A DNA stretch of 51,377 nucleotides, taken from JALHUB01 sp050010555 (GTDB lineage Bacteria > Chloroflexota > Dehalococcoidia > DSTF01 > JALHUB01). Shown here one piece after another: positions 8,629-16,805 of this stretch. The stretch covers positions 1-51,377 of the forward strand of contig JBEKKV010000008.1 in NCBI GenBank assembly GCA_050010555.1, read 5' to 3'. The notes under the pieces were generated by a model that was not told the origin of the DNA, did not search any database, and saw nothing but the letters and a program-made list of their open reading frames with translations. Position 1 is the stretch's first letter, and every line of letters begins with the position of its first letter. The position numbers and the translations under genes are program-made.

Positions 8629-8650
8629 ATTCAGGCGATGAAGGAGACTC

Positions 8651-8711
8651 GTAGGCCAGACGTTCTAGTCTGGCCTAAAGTTCGCCGCCGAGACTGGAAA
8701 GTCTCGGCTAC
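8651..8711. repeat. Pair of GTAG-foot hairpins facing each other (REP/BIME-like)
   Basis: Hairpin one: TAGGCCAGAC (8652-8661) with GTCTGGCCTA (8668-8677), a perfect 10-bp stem preceded by GTAG on the plus strand. Hairpin two: CCGAGACT (8688-8695) with AGTCTCGG (8700-8707), followed by CTAC, i.e. a GTAG foot on the minus strand. The pair fills the degV-kinase spacer. A GTAG foot next to a hairpin is the hallmark of REP elements mobilised by RAYT (TnpA-REP) enzymes; no RAYT gene is in the window. Confidence 0.55.
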
Positions 8712-8735
8712 GTTGTTGTCAAGAGATCTCTGACG

Positions 8736-9329
8736 ATGGCAGAGGGACAATCTTCCGCCGTGGATAGGTTCCTGCAGGCGCTGGGCCCGTTGCCACCGCC
8801 GCAACTGAAGTCCGCGCTCGTCGTCATCAGCGGCCTTCCCGGGACCGGCAAGTCGCAGTTCGCCCGCGAGTTGCAGCGTAGCACGAGCGCCGTTGTGCTT
8901 GAAAGCGACGCGCTTCGCCGGCTGCTGGTCGAGAAGCCGTCCTACTCGTGGCAGGAGAGCCGACGCCTGTTCGCGGTCATCCACGCCGTCGCCGAGCGGT
9001 TGCTCTGCAAAGGCATCCCCGTCATCCTCGACGCCACGAACCTGGCGGAGGCTTACCGCCGGACGCTGTACGAAATCGCGGCGAGATGCGGCGCGCGGCT
9101 GCTGGTGGTGGAGGTCACCGCTCCCGCCGAGGTGGCCCGCACGCGACTGGCGGAGCGCGCAGCGGCGGGCGGAAGCGCGTCCGATGCCGACGTTGGTGTA
9201 TACGAGCGGATGCTGCCGGCGCGCGAGGAGATACGCCGCGAGCACTTCGTCGTCGACACGTCGAAGCCGTACGATGGGCTGCTCAGAGTCATCGCCCGCG
9301 CCATGAAGGGCGGCGCGCGTCAGAAATAG
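8736..9329 (+). CDS. P-loop (AAA_33/zeta-type) kinase-like ATPase
   Basis: A 197-residue P-loop protein. Walker A is SGLPGTGKS (32-40); Asp58 in ESDALRRLL and Asp99 in VILDATN sit where the AAA_33/gluconate-kinase-like family keeps a phosphate-acceptor base and the Walker B aspartate. Family members phosphorylate small molecules, sugars or nucleic-acid ends, but nothing here identifies the substrate. It has an N-terminal helix of about 25 residues before the P-loop. It follows degV after a spacer filled with hairpins, so it is probably transcribed separately or poorly coupled. ATG 8736 has only a weak ribosome site (AGAGA). Confidence 0.75.
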   Translation: MAEGQSSAVDRFLQALGPLPPPQLKSALVVISGLPGTGKSQFARELQRSTSAVVLESDALRRLLVEKPSYSWQESRRLFAVIHAVAERLLCKGIPVILDATNLAEAYRRTLYEIAARCGARLLVVEVTAPAEVARTRLAERAAAGGSASDADVGVYERMLPAREEIRREHFVVDTSKPYDGLLRVIARAMKGGARQK

Positions 9330-9331
9330 AA

Positions 9332-9350
9332 GAGCCCCGCATGGGGGCTC
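9332..9350 (-). terminator. Hairpin between convergent genes
   Basis: GAGCCCC (9332-9338) pairs with GGGGCTC (9344-9350), loop five bases. Read leftward (minus strand) it is followed by TTCTATTTCT, so it best serves as terminator of the PAP2_3 gene ending at 9375; it may also stop transcription of the kinase gene from the other side. Confidence 0.6.
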
Positions 9351-9374
9351 GACTCGATCAACAGACGGATCTGC

Positions 9375-10283
9375 CTATGCCGGCGCTTCCTTTTGAGAAG
9401 ACGATTGAGAGGACGGCTCCTTCGGGACGATGCCCAGGAGCTTGCCGAGCGCCGTGTAGCCCCATTTCTGCAGGATCAGAGCTACCCCCAGGCCCATGAG
9501 CGCCACGCAGATGCCCACCGGGGCGTCGAAGATGTAGTGATTGGCCGTGAAGACGACGGCGAAGAACTGCGCCACCGGCAGCAAGGCGGCCAGCACCCAC
9601 AGCGGCTTCCAGCGCGTCGAAGCGATGACACCGACAGCCAAAATCACCGGCCAACCGACGTGCAGGCTGGGCAACGAAGCGTACGGGTTCACGAACATCT
9701 GCATCGACTGCGCCTGGTAGCTCAGGTTGCTGTAGATCGCCATCGTGTCCACGAAGCCGAAGTCGCTGAGGAAGCGCGGCGGCGCCACCGGGAAGAGGTG
9801 ATAGATGATCAGCGCTATGCCGCCGGAGATGAGCATCGCATCGCGGGTGAGCGTGTACTGACGCCGATGGCGGAAGTAGAGCCAGAGGCCCACGGTCACG
9901 ATGAGCGGGAAGTCAGCCCAGAAGTAGATGCCGTTGAAGAGGTGGATGAGAAAGCCCTTCCCCAGAATCAACGCCTGCATCTGGAGCTCCCAACTGAAAC
10001 CGAATTGGCGCTCCAGGTTCATGATGCCGAAGCCGTGGGCGAGAGCGACCGAGGTCCTGTTGACGACGCTGCCGCGGACGAGGAAGTAGAAGAAGAACGC
10101 CAGCGAAACCAGGGTGAGCTCGACGACGTGGTGGACTATCGGGCGCGGCGCCAGGGCTTCGGCGATGCGTCGGGGTGCAAGGAGGGCCATGAGCGCGCGG
10201 ATCATCTTCAGGATGTGCCTGAACCAGACACTCCCTGTCAGCGATCTCGCCAGATTCCCCAGAGCCGACAGCGGGGATGTCAT
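9375..10283 (-). CDS. PAP2_3-type membrane phosphatase / phosphotransferase (copy 1)
   Basis: 302 residues with about six membrane helices. The PAP2 phosphatase motifs are visible in the form found in the Aur1/inositol-phosphotransferase-like PAP2_3 family: PVAPPR (165-170), SLPSLH with His208, and TANHYIFDA with His249 and Asp253. Such enzymes move or remove phosphate on lipid headgroups at the outer face of the membrane; the substrate is unknown. A homologous gene starts 65 bases upstream on the same strand, so this is a tandem pair. GGAGGG precedes ATG 10283 by about 10 bases. Confidence 0.85.
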   Translation of the reverse strand: MTSPLSALGNLARSLTGSVWFRHILKMIRALMALLAPRRIAEALAPRPIVHHVVELTLVSLAFFFYFLVRGSVVNRTSVALAHGFGIMNLERQFGFSWELQMQALILGKGFLIHLFNGIYFWADFPLIVTVGLWLYFRHRRQYTLTRDAMLISGGIALIIYHLFPVAPPRFLSDFGFVDTMAIYSNLSYQAQSMQMFVNPYASLPSLHVGWPVILAVGVIASTRWKPLWVLAALLPVAQFFAVVFTANHYIFDAPVGICVALMGLGVALILQKWGYTALGKLLGIVPKEPSSQSSSQKEAPA

Positions 10284-10348
10284 GCCCTCGAATCCCTCCG
10301 ACGACAGTTTTGTCCGATAACTAATTTAAGCACATGCAGCGACAGATT

Positions 10349-11098
10349 TCAAGAAACGGTCTGCCGCAGTCCCAGGCGCACGTTCTCCAGAATGAACGCC
10401 AGCGCAATGGCCAGCAGCACCACCAGGGCGCCGGCCATGGCGTCGAATATGAAATGATTGCCGGTTAGCACGATGGCGAAGAACATGAACGTTGGGAAGA
10501 GGACCGCAAACGCCCTCACCCACCAGTTGCGCGCGATATCGATGAGGGCGATTCCGACGAGCAGCGCCCAGCCGAAGTGCAGGCTTGGCACAGCAGCGTA
10601 ATGATTGACGATGAATCCGGGCTGCATCGTGTTCGACTTGTTGTTGAACATAGCTATAGTATCGACGAAACCCAAGCCCGGCATCAGGCGCGGCGGCGCG
10701 ACCGGGAAGAAGCCGTAGATGAACAGACCGATGACGGCGGAGATCAGCAGCGCGTTTCGGTATATGCGATATCGCTCGCGGCTCTGCACGTATATCCAGA
10801 TGCCACACGCGACGAGGAGTGGCAGATGACCGTAGAGATAGATTCCGTTGACAACGTCCACGAGGGCGCGGTCGCCGATTATGTGCTCTTGCCAGCCGGA
10901 CTCCCAGAAAAAGCCAAATCTCTGTTCAAAATGAATGATCTGGTAAGCGCGGCCGAACGCGTCGGCGGTCCGCTCGGGGAGAGCGCCGCGGATGATCCAG
11001 TAGATGAGCATCAGGCCGACGAGGAACACCGCTTCGAAGAAGAAGCGGCGGAGTTCACGAAGGGCGTTCCTCACCTTCGTCTTGGTGGCTGGCGTCAT
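10349..11098 (-). CDS. PAP2_3-type membrane phosphatase / phosphotransferase (copy 2)
   Basis: About 249 residues and five to six membrane helices. It is homologous to the downstream neighbour: RFGFFWE, NGIYLYGHLPL, PVAPPRLMPGLGFVDT, AVPSLHFGW and TGNHFIFDA match the equivalent segments of the gene at 9375-10283. Both catalytic histidines and the aspartate are kept, so both copies should be active. I prefer ATG 11098; a TTG at 11116 would add six residues. The divergence between the two copies is large, so the duplication is old or the two were acquired separately and may act on different lipids. Confidence 0.83.
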   Translation of the reverse strand: MTPATKTKVRNALRELRRFFFEAVFLVGLMLIYWIIRGALPERTADAFGRAYQIIHFEQRFGFFWESGWQEHIIGDRALVDVVNGIYLYGHLPLLVACGIWIYVQSRERYRIYRNALLISAVIGLFIYGFFPVAPPRLMPGLGFVDTIAMFNNKSNTMQPGFIVNHYAAVPSLHFGWALLVGIALIDIARNWWVRAFAVLFPTFMFFAIVLTGNHFIFDAMAGALVVLLAIALAFILENVRLGLRQTVS

Positions 11099-11159
11099 TG
11101 CGGGGCTTGGCCTCAATCCTCAGCCGATTGCAAATCTACGTCCCTGTCTTTACTATTGG

Positions 11160-11187
11160 ATTGTAGCACACAACTCTGCCCAGACAA
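11160..11187 (-). promoter_or_regulatory. Promoter of the PAP2_3 pair
   Basis: Minus strand: TTGTCT (11187-11182), 16-base spacer ending in TGC, TACAAT (11165-11160), an extended -10 promoter. It lies in the spacer shared with the divergent pepA, about 55 bases before the PAP2_3 start. Confidence 0.5.
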
Positions 11188-11241
11188 GGCCCTCTTCCCT
11201 CCCACTACAGCCGTCGCTGTCCTGCCTTGAAAGGAGCCTCC

Positions 11242-12741
11242 ATGCAAATCAGCACTCAGTCCGGTCATCTTCCTGAATCCTCCGCTGGAGCGCTCGTCGT
11301 CGCTCTCTTCGAAGACTCCGGCGCGCTCGAGGGCGTCGCCGCCGACGTGGACGCGGCGCTCGGCGGGATGATCTCGCAGCTAGTGCGCGAAGGTGAGGTC
11401 AAAGGGAAGAGAAACGAGACGACTCTCATCCACACCCTTGGCCGCCTGCCGTCGCCGCGGGTCCTTATTGTCGGCCTGGCGAAACGGGACGCCTTCGACG
11501 GCCGCATACTGCGAAACGCCTTTGCCGTGGCCGCCCGACAGGTCCGCCGCGCCGGCGCAGAATCCGCCGCTGTCGCCGTGGAGCCGCTTCTCGGCGCCGG
11601 CAGGACGGCGCAGGCGATAGTCGAAGGGATGACGCTCGGCCTCTACACCTTCACCCGTCACAAGAAGCCGCCGGAGGAGGAGCGAGACCTGCACGAACTC
11701 ATTCTCCTGGCACCGGACGGGTCGCAAGAAGCGGTGGAAGACGGGGTGGAGCGCGGCCGCATCGGCGCGGAGGCGACGAACTGGGTACGCGATCTCTCCA
11801 ATGAGCCCGCCAACTTCATGACGCCATCAGACCTGGCGGAACGCGCGCAGCAGGTTGCGGAAGAGCTGGGCCTGGAGTGCGAGGTATTCGAGCGGCCGGA
11901 GATTGAGGAGATGGGCATGGGCGCGTTCCTCGGCGTCGCGCAGGGGAGCCGCCAACCGCCGAAGCTAATCGTGCTCCACTACCGGGGAGGCGCGCCGGAC
12001 GGTCCAACGCTGGGACTGGTCGGCAAGGGCATCACTTTCGACAGCGGCGGTATCTCGATAAAGCCGTCGCAGGGCATGCAGGAGATGAAGAGCGATATGA
12101 CGGGCGGCGCCGAGGCGATTGCAACCGTCCGAGCGCTGGCCCAGTTGAAGGCGAAGCTGAACGTGACGGCTGTCGTGCCGGCAACCGAGAATATGCCCGG
12201 CGGCAGCGCCCAGCGGCCCGGCGACGTGGTGCAAGCGATGAACGGGACGACGATAGAGGTCCTGAATACGGACGCAGAGGGACGCCTGATTCTCGCTGAC
12301 GCGCTGTGCTATGCGACCCGCCTCGGGCTGTCGCCGATCGTCGACGTGGCAACTTTGACGGGCGCGATGACCGTGACGCTCGGGAATGTGGCCTTTGGCG
12401 CCATGACGAACAGCGAAGGGCTCTACCGCAGGATCAATGAGGCGGCAGAAGCAGCCGGTGAGCGCGTGTGGGAGTTGCCACTATTCGAGGAGTATCGCGA
12501 GAAGCTGGACAGCGACGTGGCGGACATAAAGAACATCAGCGGCGGGGGCGCCAGCACGATAATCGGCGGCTTCTTCTTGAAGGAGTTTGTGGGCGATGTG
12601 CCGTGGGCACACCTGGATATCGCCAGCGTGGACCACAGCGACGAGGTGAAGGGCATATTCGTCAAAGGCGCCAGCGGCACGGGCGTCCGGACGCTGATCG
12701 CGCTCGGGCTTAGCCTGGCGGAACGACCTCTCTCCGACTGA
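11242..12741 (+). CDS. pepA: Leucyl (M17 family) aminopeptidase
   Basis: A 499-residue cytosolic aminopeptidase that removes N-terminal residues using two metal ions. The C-terminal catalytic domain carries the metal-binding lysine/aspartate segment GKGITFDSGGISIKPS and the family signature NTDAEGRLILADAL, followed by the MTVTLGN-AFGAMTN segment. The N-terminal domain (about 1-170) is the usual macro-domain-like half. The ATG at 11242 is preceded by AAAGGAGC at good distance; an in-frame TTG at 11227 is not needed. It converges on the GYD gene, ending two bases before it. Confidence 0.95.
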   Translation: MQISTQSGHLPESSAGALVVALFEDSGALEGVAADVDAALGGMISQLVREGEVKGKRNETTLIHTLGRLPSPRVLIVGLAKRDAFDGRILRNAFAVAARQVRRAGAESAAVAVEPLLGAGRTAQAIVEGMTLGLYTFTRHKKPPEEERDLHELILLAPDGSQEAVEDGVERGRIGAEATNWVRDLSNEPANFMTPSDLAERAQQVAEELGLECEVFERPEIEEMGMGAFLGVAQGSRQPPKLIVLHYRGGAPDGPTLGLVGKGITFDSGGISIKPSQGMQEMKSDMTGGAEAIATVRALAQLKAKLNVTAVVPATENMPGGSAQRPGDVVQAMNGTTIEVLNTDAEGRLILADALCYATRLGLSPIVDVATLTGAMTVTLGNVAFGAMTNSEGLYRRINEAAEAAGERVWELPLFEEYREKLDSDVADIKNISGGGASTIIGGFFLKEFVGDVPWAHLDIASVDHSDEVKGIFVKGASGTGVRTLIALGLSLAERPLSD

Positions 12742-12743
12742 AG

Positions 12744-13049
12744 CTAGCGCTTTGTGCTCGGCGGCGCCCACGCCCTCGAGATGAACCTGTCGACCTCGAT
12801 GGCCGGCAGCGTGTTGACGGTCAACGTCCCACGCGCGCTCAGCTCGACAGCGATGCTCATGACGGCTTCATTGCTGTCCGCTTCGATGATAGTTATGAAA
12901 TCGTAGGCGCCGAGCGTAGCGTACTGGGCGACGATCTTGCCCCCCATCGACACGATCTCCTTGTTAACCTCCCGAACGCGCTCCGGGCGGCTCTTGATAG
13001 TCTTGCGTCCCTGTTCCGTCAGGTTGGTGAGGGAAATGTACAGCGGCAT
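12744..13049 (-). CDS. GYD domain protein
   Basis: 101 residues starting MPLYISLTNLTEQG, with MGGKIVAQYATLGAYDFITI in the middle. This is the GYD domain, a small ferredoxin-like fold of unknown function named for its G-Y-D residues (Gly-Ala-Tyr-Asp here) and usually encoded alone. ATG 13049 follows AAGGAG. The frame is open upstream to 13088, but that part has no family match. The gene ends back to back with pepA. Soluble and probably oligomeric by family analogy. Confidence 0.8.
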   Translation of the reverse strand: MPLYISLTNLTEQGRKTIKSRPERVREVNKEIVSMGGKIVAQYATLGAYDFITIIEADSNEAVMSIAVELSARGTLTVNTLPAIEVDRFISRAWAPPSTKR

Positions 13050-13098
13050 AGGGTGTCTCCTTCCCATGGCTTGTGATGAGGACATCATAGCACGGGCG

Positions 13099-13129
13099 GT
13101 AGCGCCTGGGGATTCCCCGGAGCGCTAGG
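13099..13129 (+). repeat. GTAG-foot hairpin
   Basis: GTAG at 13099-13102 begins an interrupted stem: TAGCGC (13100-13105) pairs with GCGCTA (13122-13127), and CTGGGG pairs with CCCCGG inside. It lies between the GYD gene and trmO and shares the GTAG foot with other hairpins in the window. Confidence 0.4.
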
Positions 13130-13142
13130 GCCACGGCGGCGG

Positions 13143-13676
13143 CTAAGGGTTCTTCTCCGCCGGCAGCGGCCGTGTCACCCAGTCCGGCAGGCGCACGTCC
13201 GCCGGAGCGTCGTACTGAGGGATGTACGGCTTGACGTCGAGGATGGGCGTGCCGTTGATCGCATCGAGCCCCCGCACTCGCAACACGTTTCGACGGCGCT
13301 TCACCAGCGGCACGACCGAGACGCCGACGGGGTTGGGACGGTGCTGCGTGCGCGTCGCCAGGACGCCCTGCAGCGGGTAGCGCTCGTCGCCGCGCGGGTG
13401 GCACTCCGTTCGGCCGCGCTCTTCGTCCGAGACTCGGTGCAGATAGAAGACGACGACGACGTGCGAATACGATTCGATGCCGTTGAGGGCGTCGGTCAGC
13501 TCTTTGCGGAGGATGATGTCGGAGGAGACGTTGGTCCACTCCTGCCGACGCGGCTCCCGCACGCCGTTCCGCACCATGCCGATCGGTTTCAGGCTCACCG
13601 GCTCGTTGGGGATGATCTGCTCGGGCAGGATGCCGATTGTGCCCAGGAAGCGCAGGAGTCGATTGCGAATGCTCAC
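13143..13676 (-). CDS. trmO: tRNA (m6t6A37) methyltransferase / TsaA-like domain protein
   Basis: 177 residues. TrmO methylates the N6-threonylcarbamoyl adenosine at position 37 of tRNA using SAM. The recognisable segments are LKPIGMVRN near residue 30, GVLATRTQHRPNPVGVSVV (SAM-binding), and GLDAINGTPILDVKPYIP, which close the beta-barrel fold. About 28 N-terminal residues precede the domain, and the C-terminal extension of enterobacterial TrmO is missing, as in many short homologues. The start is ATG 13676; no strong ribosome site is visible. It stands alone between GYD and amt. Confidence 0.82.
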   Translation of the reverse strand: MSIRNRLLRFLGTIGILPEQIIPNEPVSLKPIGMVRNGVREPRRQEWTNVSSDIILRKELTDALNGIESYSHVVVVFYLHRVSDEERGRTECHPRGDERYPLQGVLATRTQHRPNPVGVSVVPLVKRRRNVLRVRGLDAINGTPILDVKPYIPQYDAPADVRLPDWVTRPLPAEKNP

Positions 13677-13941
13677 CGCGAAGGTCCCTCTCGTCTCATC
13701 GTCCGAGACAAGAGATTAGCACAGCGTTAAGAACGCGCCAAGGCCTCTCTACTCGTTCGGCGCGTTGGTGAGGCCACGCGACATGGCGGCTCGGCGCAAC
13801 ACTATCGTTACCTGATCTTCATCATCACGTAGTCAACTCCTCACGGCCCCGTAATCTTGCATTGATAGTCTAGCTTGTGTCGGGGCGGAAGCTAGTCATC
13901 CCGCACCGCAAGGGGAAGAACTGAGAACGGAGGATATCGGC
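13677..13941. other. Intergenic region between trmO and amt
   Basis: 265 bases between divergent genes; must hold both promoters. I see GGCCTC/GAGGCC arms (about 13742-13777) and a TTGCAT near 13857, but no convincing -10. No GlnR/TnrA-like palindrome is apparent. Confidence 0.4.
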
Positions 13942-15639
13942 ATGACGAAGTGGAGCGGATTACAGAAGCTGGTGGCACTATCCACGATCACTTTGATCGC
14001 GCTGGTGGCCGTCTCGCAGTTCTCAAAGGGCGATGCCTCCGGGACGCAGACGGGCGGCGCGATGAATGCTATGACTTTTTCGGGGAACGGCGGCAGCGCG
14101 TTCTCCGAGCAATGCCAGTCGGCGACGACGGAGGCGGAGGCGCAGGCCTGCGCGCAGGCCCAGATCGGGGCGCTGGCCACGCAGGTCGGTCACGACAAGC
14201 TAGCCGTCAACTTCACGTGGACGTTGATCCTCGGCGCATTCGTGCTGTTTATGCAGGCAGGATTCGCCCTGCTGACGACAGGGCTAACGCGCGCCAAAAA
14301 CGCCGGTCACATGATGATGCTGAACTTTGCCGCCTTCGTCATTGCCTGGATTGCCTATTATGCCGTCGGCTTCGCGTTTCAGTTCGGGGGCGTCGGCTCG
14401 ACGACGTCGGCTCCGGGGAACCTGGGTGGGGCGATGGTTCTCGGCAAGCTTCTCACGGTCCATGGGAGCCACTGGGGCCTGATTGGTTTGCACGGCTTCT
14501 TCTTACAGTCGGGCCAGAGTTACGACGTCAGCGCGCTGGCGCTGTTCTTCTTCGAGGTCGTGTTCATGGAGACGGCGGGCTATATAATCGTCGGCGCCAT
14601 AGCCGAGCGTATCAACTTCAAGACGTTCATCTTCGCCGAGTTGCTGATCGGTGGCATTGTCTACCCGATTTACGGCAACTGGGTCTGGGGCGGCGGCTGG
14701 CTCTCGCAGATCGGGCACACGTTCAACATGGGCCACGGCGCTGTCGACTTCGCAGGTTCGGGGGTGGTCCACAGCGTCGGCGGGTGGACCGCGCTGGCCC
14801 TGGCGGTACTGCTCGGCCCGCGAATCGGGAAGTTCCGCAAAGACGGCAAGCCGAACGCCATACCCGGTCACAACATGGCCTTCGTGGTGACGGGAACGTT
14901 CATTCTGCTGTTCGGCTGGATGGGTTTTAATCCAGGGTCGACTCTGGGAGGGTCAGACCTGCGCATAGCAGTGATCATAGAGAACACTGCGACAGCGTCG
15001 GTATTCGGGGCCGCTGCGGCCATGGCCTGGACCGGCTGGCTGTACGGAAAGCCCGACATTTCGATGTCTTGCAACGGGATGCTCGCCGGGCTGGTGGCGA
15101 TCACGGCGCCTTGCGCGTTTGTCGCCCCGTGGGCCGCGGCGCTCATTGGGTGTATTGCCGGGCTGCTCGTGTGTGCTAGCGTCTGGTTCTGGGATAACAT
15201 CGCTCACGTCGACGACCCTTGTGGCGCGATCTCCGTTCACGGCGTTTGCGGCACGTGGGGGGTGCTGGCGCTCGGCCTGTTCGCCGACGGCACCTATGGC
15301 GCCGGCTGGAACGGCATCTCCGGCAACGTTACGGGCCTCTTCTATGGCGACGCCGGGCAGTTCGGGGCGCAGGTGATCAGCGCCGTTGCTTGTTTCGCGT
15401 GGGCGTTCGGGCTCACGACCGTCGTATTTGGGGCCTACAAGCTGGTAACATCGATGCGCGTCTCGCCGGAGGCCGAGGTGATCGGCCTCGATGTGCCCGA
15501 GTTCGGGGTGCACGGTTACGGGGGCTTCGTGATGGAGCCAGAGCTGCACGGCTCGATCCCAGATGAGCTGGTGCGCAGGGCGATCCCGTACTTGCCACCG
15601 GGGCCGGGGCCTATCCCCGAGTCGGGCGGCGGCCGTTGA
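13942..15639 (+). CDS. amt: Ammonium transporter (Amt family)
   Basis: Trimeric membrane channel for ammonium/ammonia uptake. 565 residues, about 100 longer than classic Amt proteins. An N-terminal hydrophobic segment (about 8-27) is followed by an extra-cytoplasmic stretch with two cysteines (SEQCQSATTEAEAQAC), then about eleven membrane helices. The twin pore histidines lie in GSGVVHSVGGW and SVHGVCGTWGVLALG, and ARAKN-like TRAKNAGHMMMLNF marks helix 2. The cytoplasmic tail is long and ends in a proline/glycine stretch. GGAGG precedes ATG 13942. A P-II gene follows by 43 bases, the standard amtB-glnK arrangement for nitrogen-dependent gating. Confidence 0.93.
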   Translation: MTKWSGLQKLVALSTITLIALVAVSQFSKGDASGTQTGGAMNAMTFSGNGGSAFSEQCQSATTEAEAQACAQAQIGALATQVGHDKLAVNFTWTLILGAFVLFMQAGFALLTTGLTRAKNAGHMMMLNFAAFVIAWIAYYAVGFAFQFGGVGSTTSAPGNLGGAMVLGKLLTVHGSHWGLIGLHGFFLQSGQSYDVSALALFFFEVVFMETAGYIIVGAIAERINFKTFIFAELLIGGIVYPIYGNWVWGGGWLSQIGHTFNMGHGAVDFAGSGVVHSVGGWTALALAVLLGPRIGKFRKDGKPNAIPGHNMAFVVTGTFILLFGWMGFNPGSTLGGSDLRIAVIIENTATASVFGAAAAMAWTGWLYGKPDISMSCNGMLAGLVAITAPCAFVAPWAAALIGCIAGLLVCASVWFWDNIAHVDDPCGAISVHGVCGTWGVLALGLFADGTYGAGWNGISGNVTGLFYGDAGQFGAQVISAVACFAWAFGLTTVVFGAYKLVTSMRVSPEAEVIGLDVPEFGVHGYGGFVMEPELHGSIPDELVRRAIPYLPPGPGPIPESGGGR

Positions 15640-15682
15640 GCTGCATGAACACATCGTCGCTGAAGTTCGATTGGAGCGAAAC

Positions 15683-16024
15683 ATGATGAAGAAGATAGAA
15701 GCGATTATCAGGCCGGAGAGAGTGTCGCTGGTCCAGAAGGCGCTGGAGGAGGCCGGACACAGCGGGATTACGCTCACCGAGGTAAAGGGCCATGGCGTGC
15801 AACGCGGCGTTACTCAGACCTGGCGCGGGAACACTTTCACCGTAGACCTGCTGCCGAAAGTGAAGGTAGAGGTTGTGGTTAGAGACGAGGTGGCCCGGGT
15901 CGTGATGAAGGCGATCGCCGACAATGCCAGGACAGGCGAGGTGGGTGACGGCAAGATCTTCGTGACGACCGTTGACGCGGCGATGCGCGTGAGGACAGGA
16001 GAGACAGGCCCCACCGTCTTGTAG
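15683..16024 (+). CDS. glnK: P-II nitrogen regulatory protein with Phe at the T-loop modification site
   Basis: Trimeric signal protein that reads ATP/ADP and 2-oxoglutarate and, next to amt, is expected to block the channel with its T-loop. 112-113 residues; starts at ATG 15683 or 15686 (MKKIEAIIRPE). TEVKGHGVQRG (31-41) is the P-II signature region, and VGDGKIFV (about 87-94) is the B-loop/C-terminal signature. Residue 51, normally the tyrosine that is uridylylated or adenylylated, is Phe (RGNTF), codon TTC. Covalent control of this protein is therefore unlikely; ligand sensing should remain. GGAG lies six to nine bases before the starts. Confidence 0.93.
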   Translation: MMKKIEAIIRPERVSLVQKALEEAGHSGITLTEVKGHGVQRGVTQTWRGNTFTVDLLPKVKVEVVVRDEVARVVMKAIADNARTGEVGDGKIFVTTVDAAMRVRTGETGPTVL

Positions 16025-16109
16025 CGGCATTCGTGTTTCGGCTGACGAAAGAGAAACCGTCTCCAGTTCGTTGACCGCTGCCGGTTCCTGTGCTACGTTT
16101 CGCTCGAGA

Positions 16110-16739
16110 ATGCCGAGAATCCCCTTCCTGCCAAAGAACGAACGCTTCTACGTTCTCCTCCACGACGGCGCCCGGAACGTTAACGACGCGGCGGAATGCC
16201 TCTGCGATCTCGTAAATCACTACGAGAATCTCGATATGAAGAGCGAGCACATCACGGAGCTCGAACACAACGGCGACACGATCACCCACGACATCGTCAA
16301 CCTGCTCCACAAGACGTTCGTCACGCCTATCGAGCGGGAGGACATCGCCCTGCTGGCTCAGCGTATGGACGACGTGATGGACTACATCGAAGGCGCGGCG
16401 ACGGCGATGCGTATCTACAAGATCGCGCAGCCAACGGAGCGAAGCCGCGAGATGACTGACGTGGTGCGGATGATGGCCGTCAAGCTGGAGCAGGCGATTT
16501 CGCACCTGCGGGACCGCAAGGGACTGCGCGACATCCTTCCCTATTGCGTCGAAGTCAACCGGCTGGAGAACGTCGCCGACGATCTCTACCGCAAGGCAAT
16601 CGCCGAGCTCTTCGACAATGAAGCGAGCGCGGCGGAAATTATCAAGTGGCGTGAGGTCTACGAGCAGCTAGAGCAGGCGACGGACGGCGCGGAAGATGTG
16701 GCGAACGTGCTGGAAGGCATCGTGCTTAGACATGCCTAG
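16110..16739 (+). CDS. DUF47 family PhoU-like protein
   Basis: About 209 residues, all alpha-helical in pattern, starting MPRIPFLPKNERFYVLL. DUF47 proteins resemble PhoU and are regularly encoded beside a PiT-type transporter, which they are thought to regulate. The typical E/D-rich helices with metal-binding potential are present (ITELEHNGDTITHDIV, DDVMDYIEG, NRLENVADDLYR). The PiT gene follows on the same strand after a hairpin, supporting the role in phosphate import. A TTG at 16071 would add 13 residues without family similarity. The ribosome site is weak. Confidence 0.88.
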   Translation: MPRIPFLPKNERFYVLLHDGARNVNDAAECLCDLVNHYENLDMKSEHITELEHNGDTITHDIVNLLHKTFVTPIEREDIALLAQRMDDVMDYIEGAATAMRIYKIAQPTERSREMTDVVRMMAVKLEQAISHLRDRKGLRDILPYCVEVNRLENVADDLYRKAIAELFDNEASAAEIIKWREVYEQLEQATDGAEDVANVLEGIVLRHA

Positions 16740-16765
16740 CTTGAGCGTATTGTAGAAACGGTCGG

Positions 16766-16790
16766 ACGGGCCCCACGGGGCTCGTTTCTT
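16766..16790 (+). terminator. Hairpin between DUF47 and PiT genes
   Basis: ACGGGCCCC (16766-16774) pairs with GGGGCTCGT (16777-16785), one G-T pair, very tight two-base apex, then TTCTTCT. It looks like an intrinsic terminator or attenuator that could lower PiT expression relative to DUF47. Confidence 0.5.
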
Positions 16791-16805
16791 CTGTGCGGAC
16801 GCGGC

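Noticed and set aside
9393..10457. A 354-codon plus-strand open frame across the PAP2_3 genes
   Set aside because: Highly charged His/Arg/Glu-rich shadow of a membrane protein gene.
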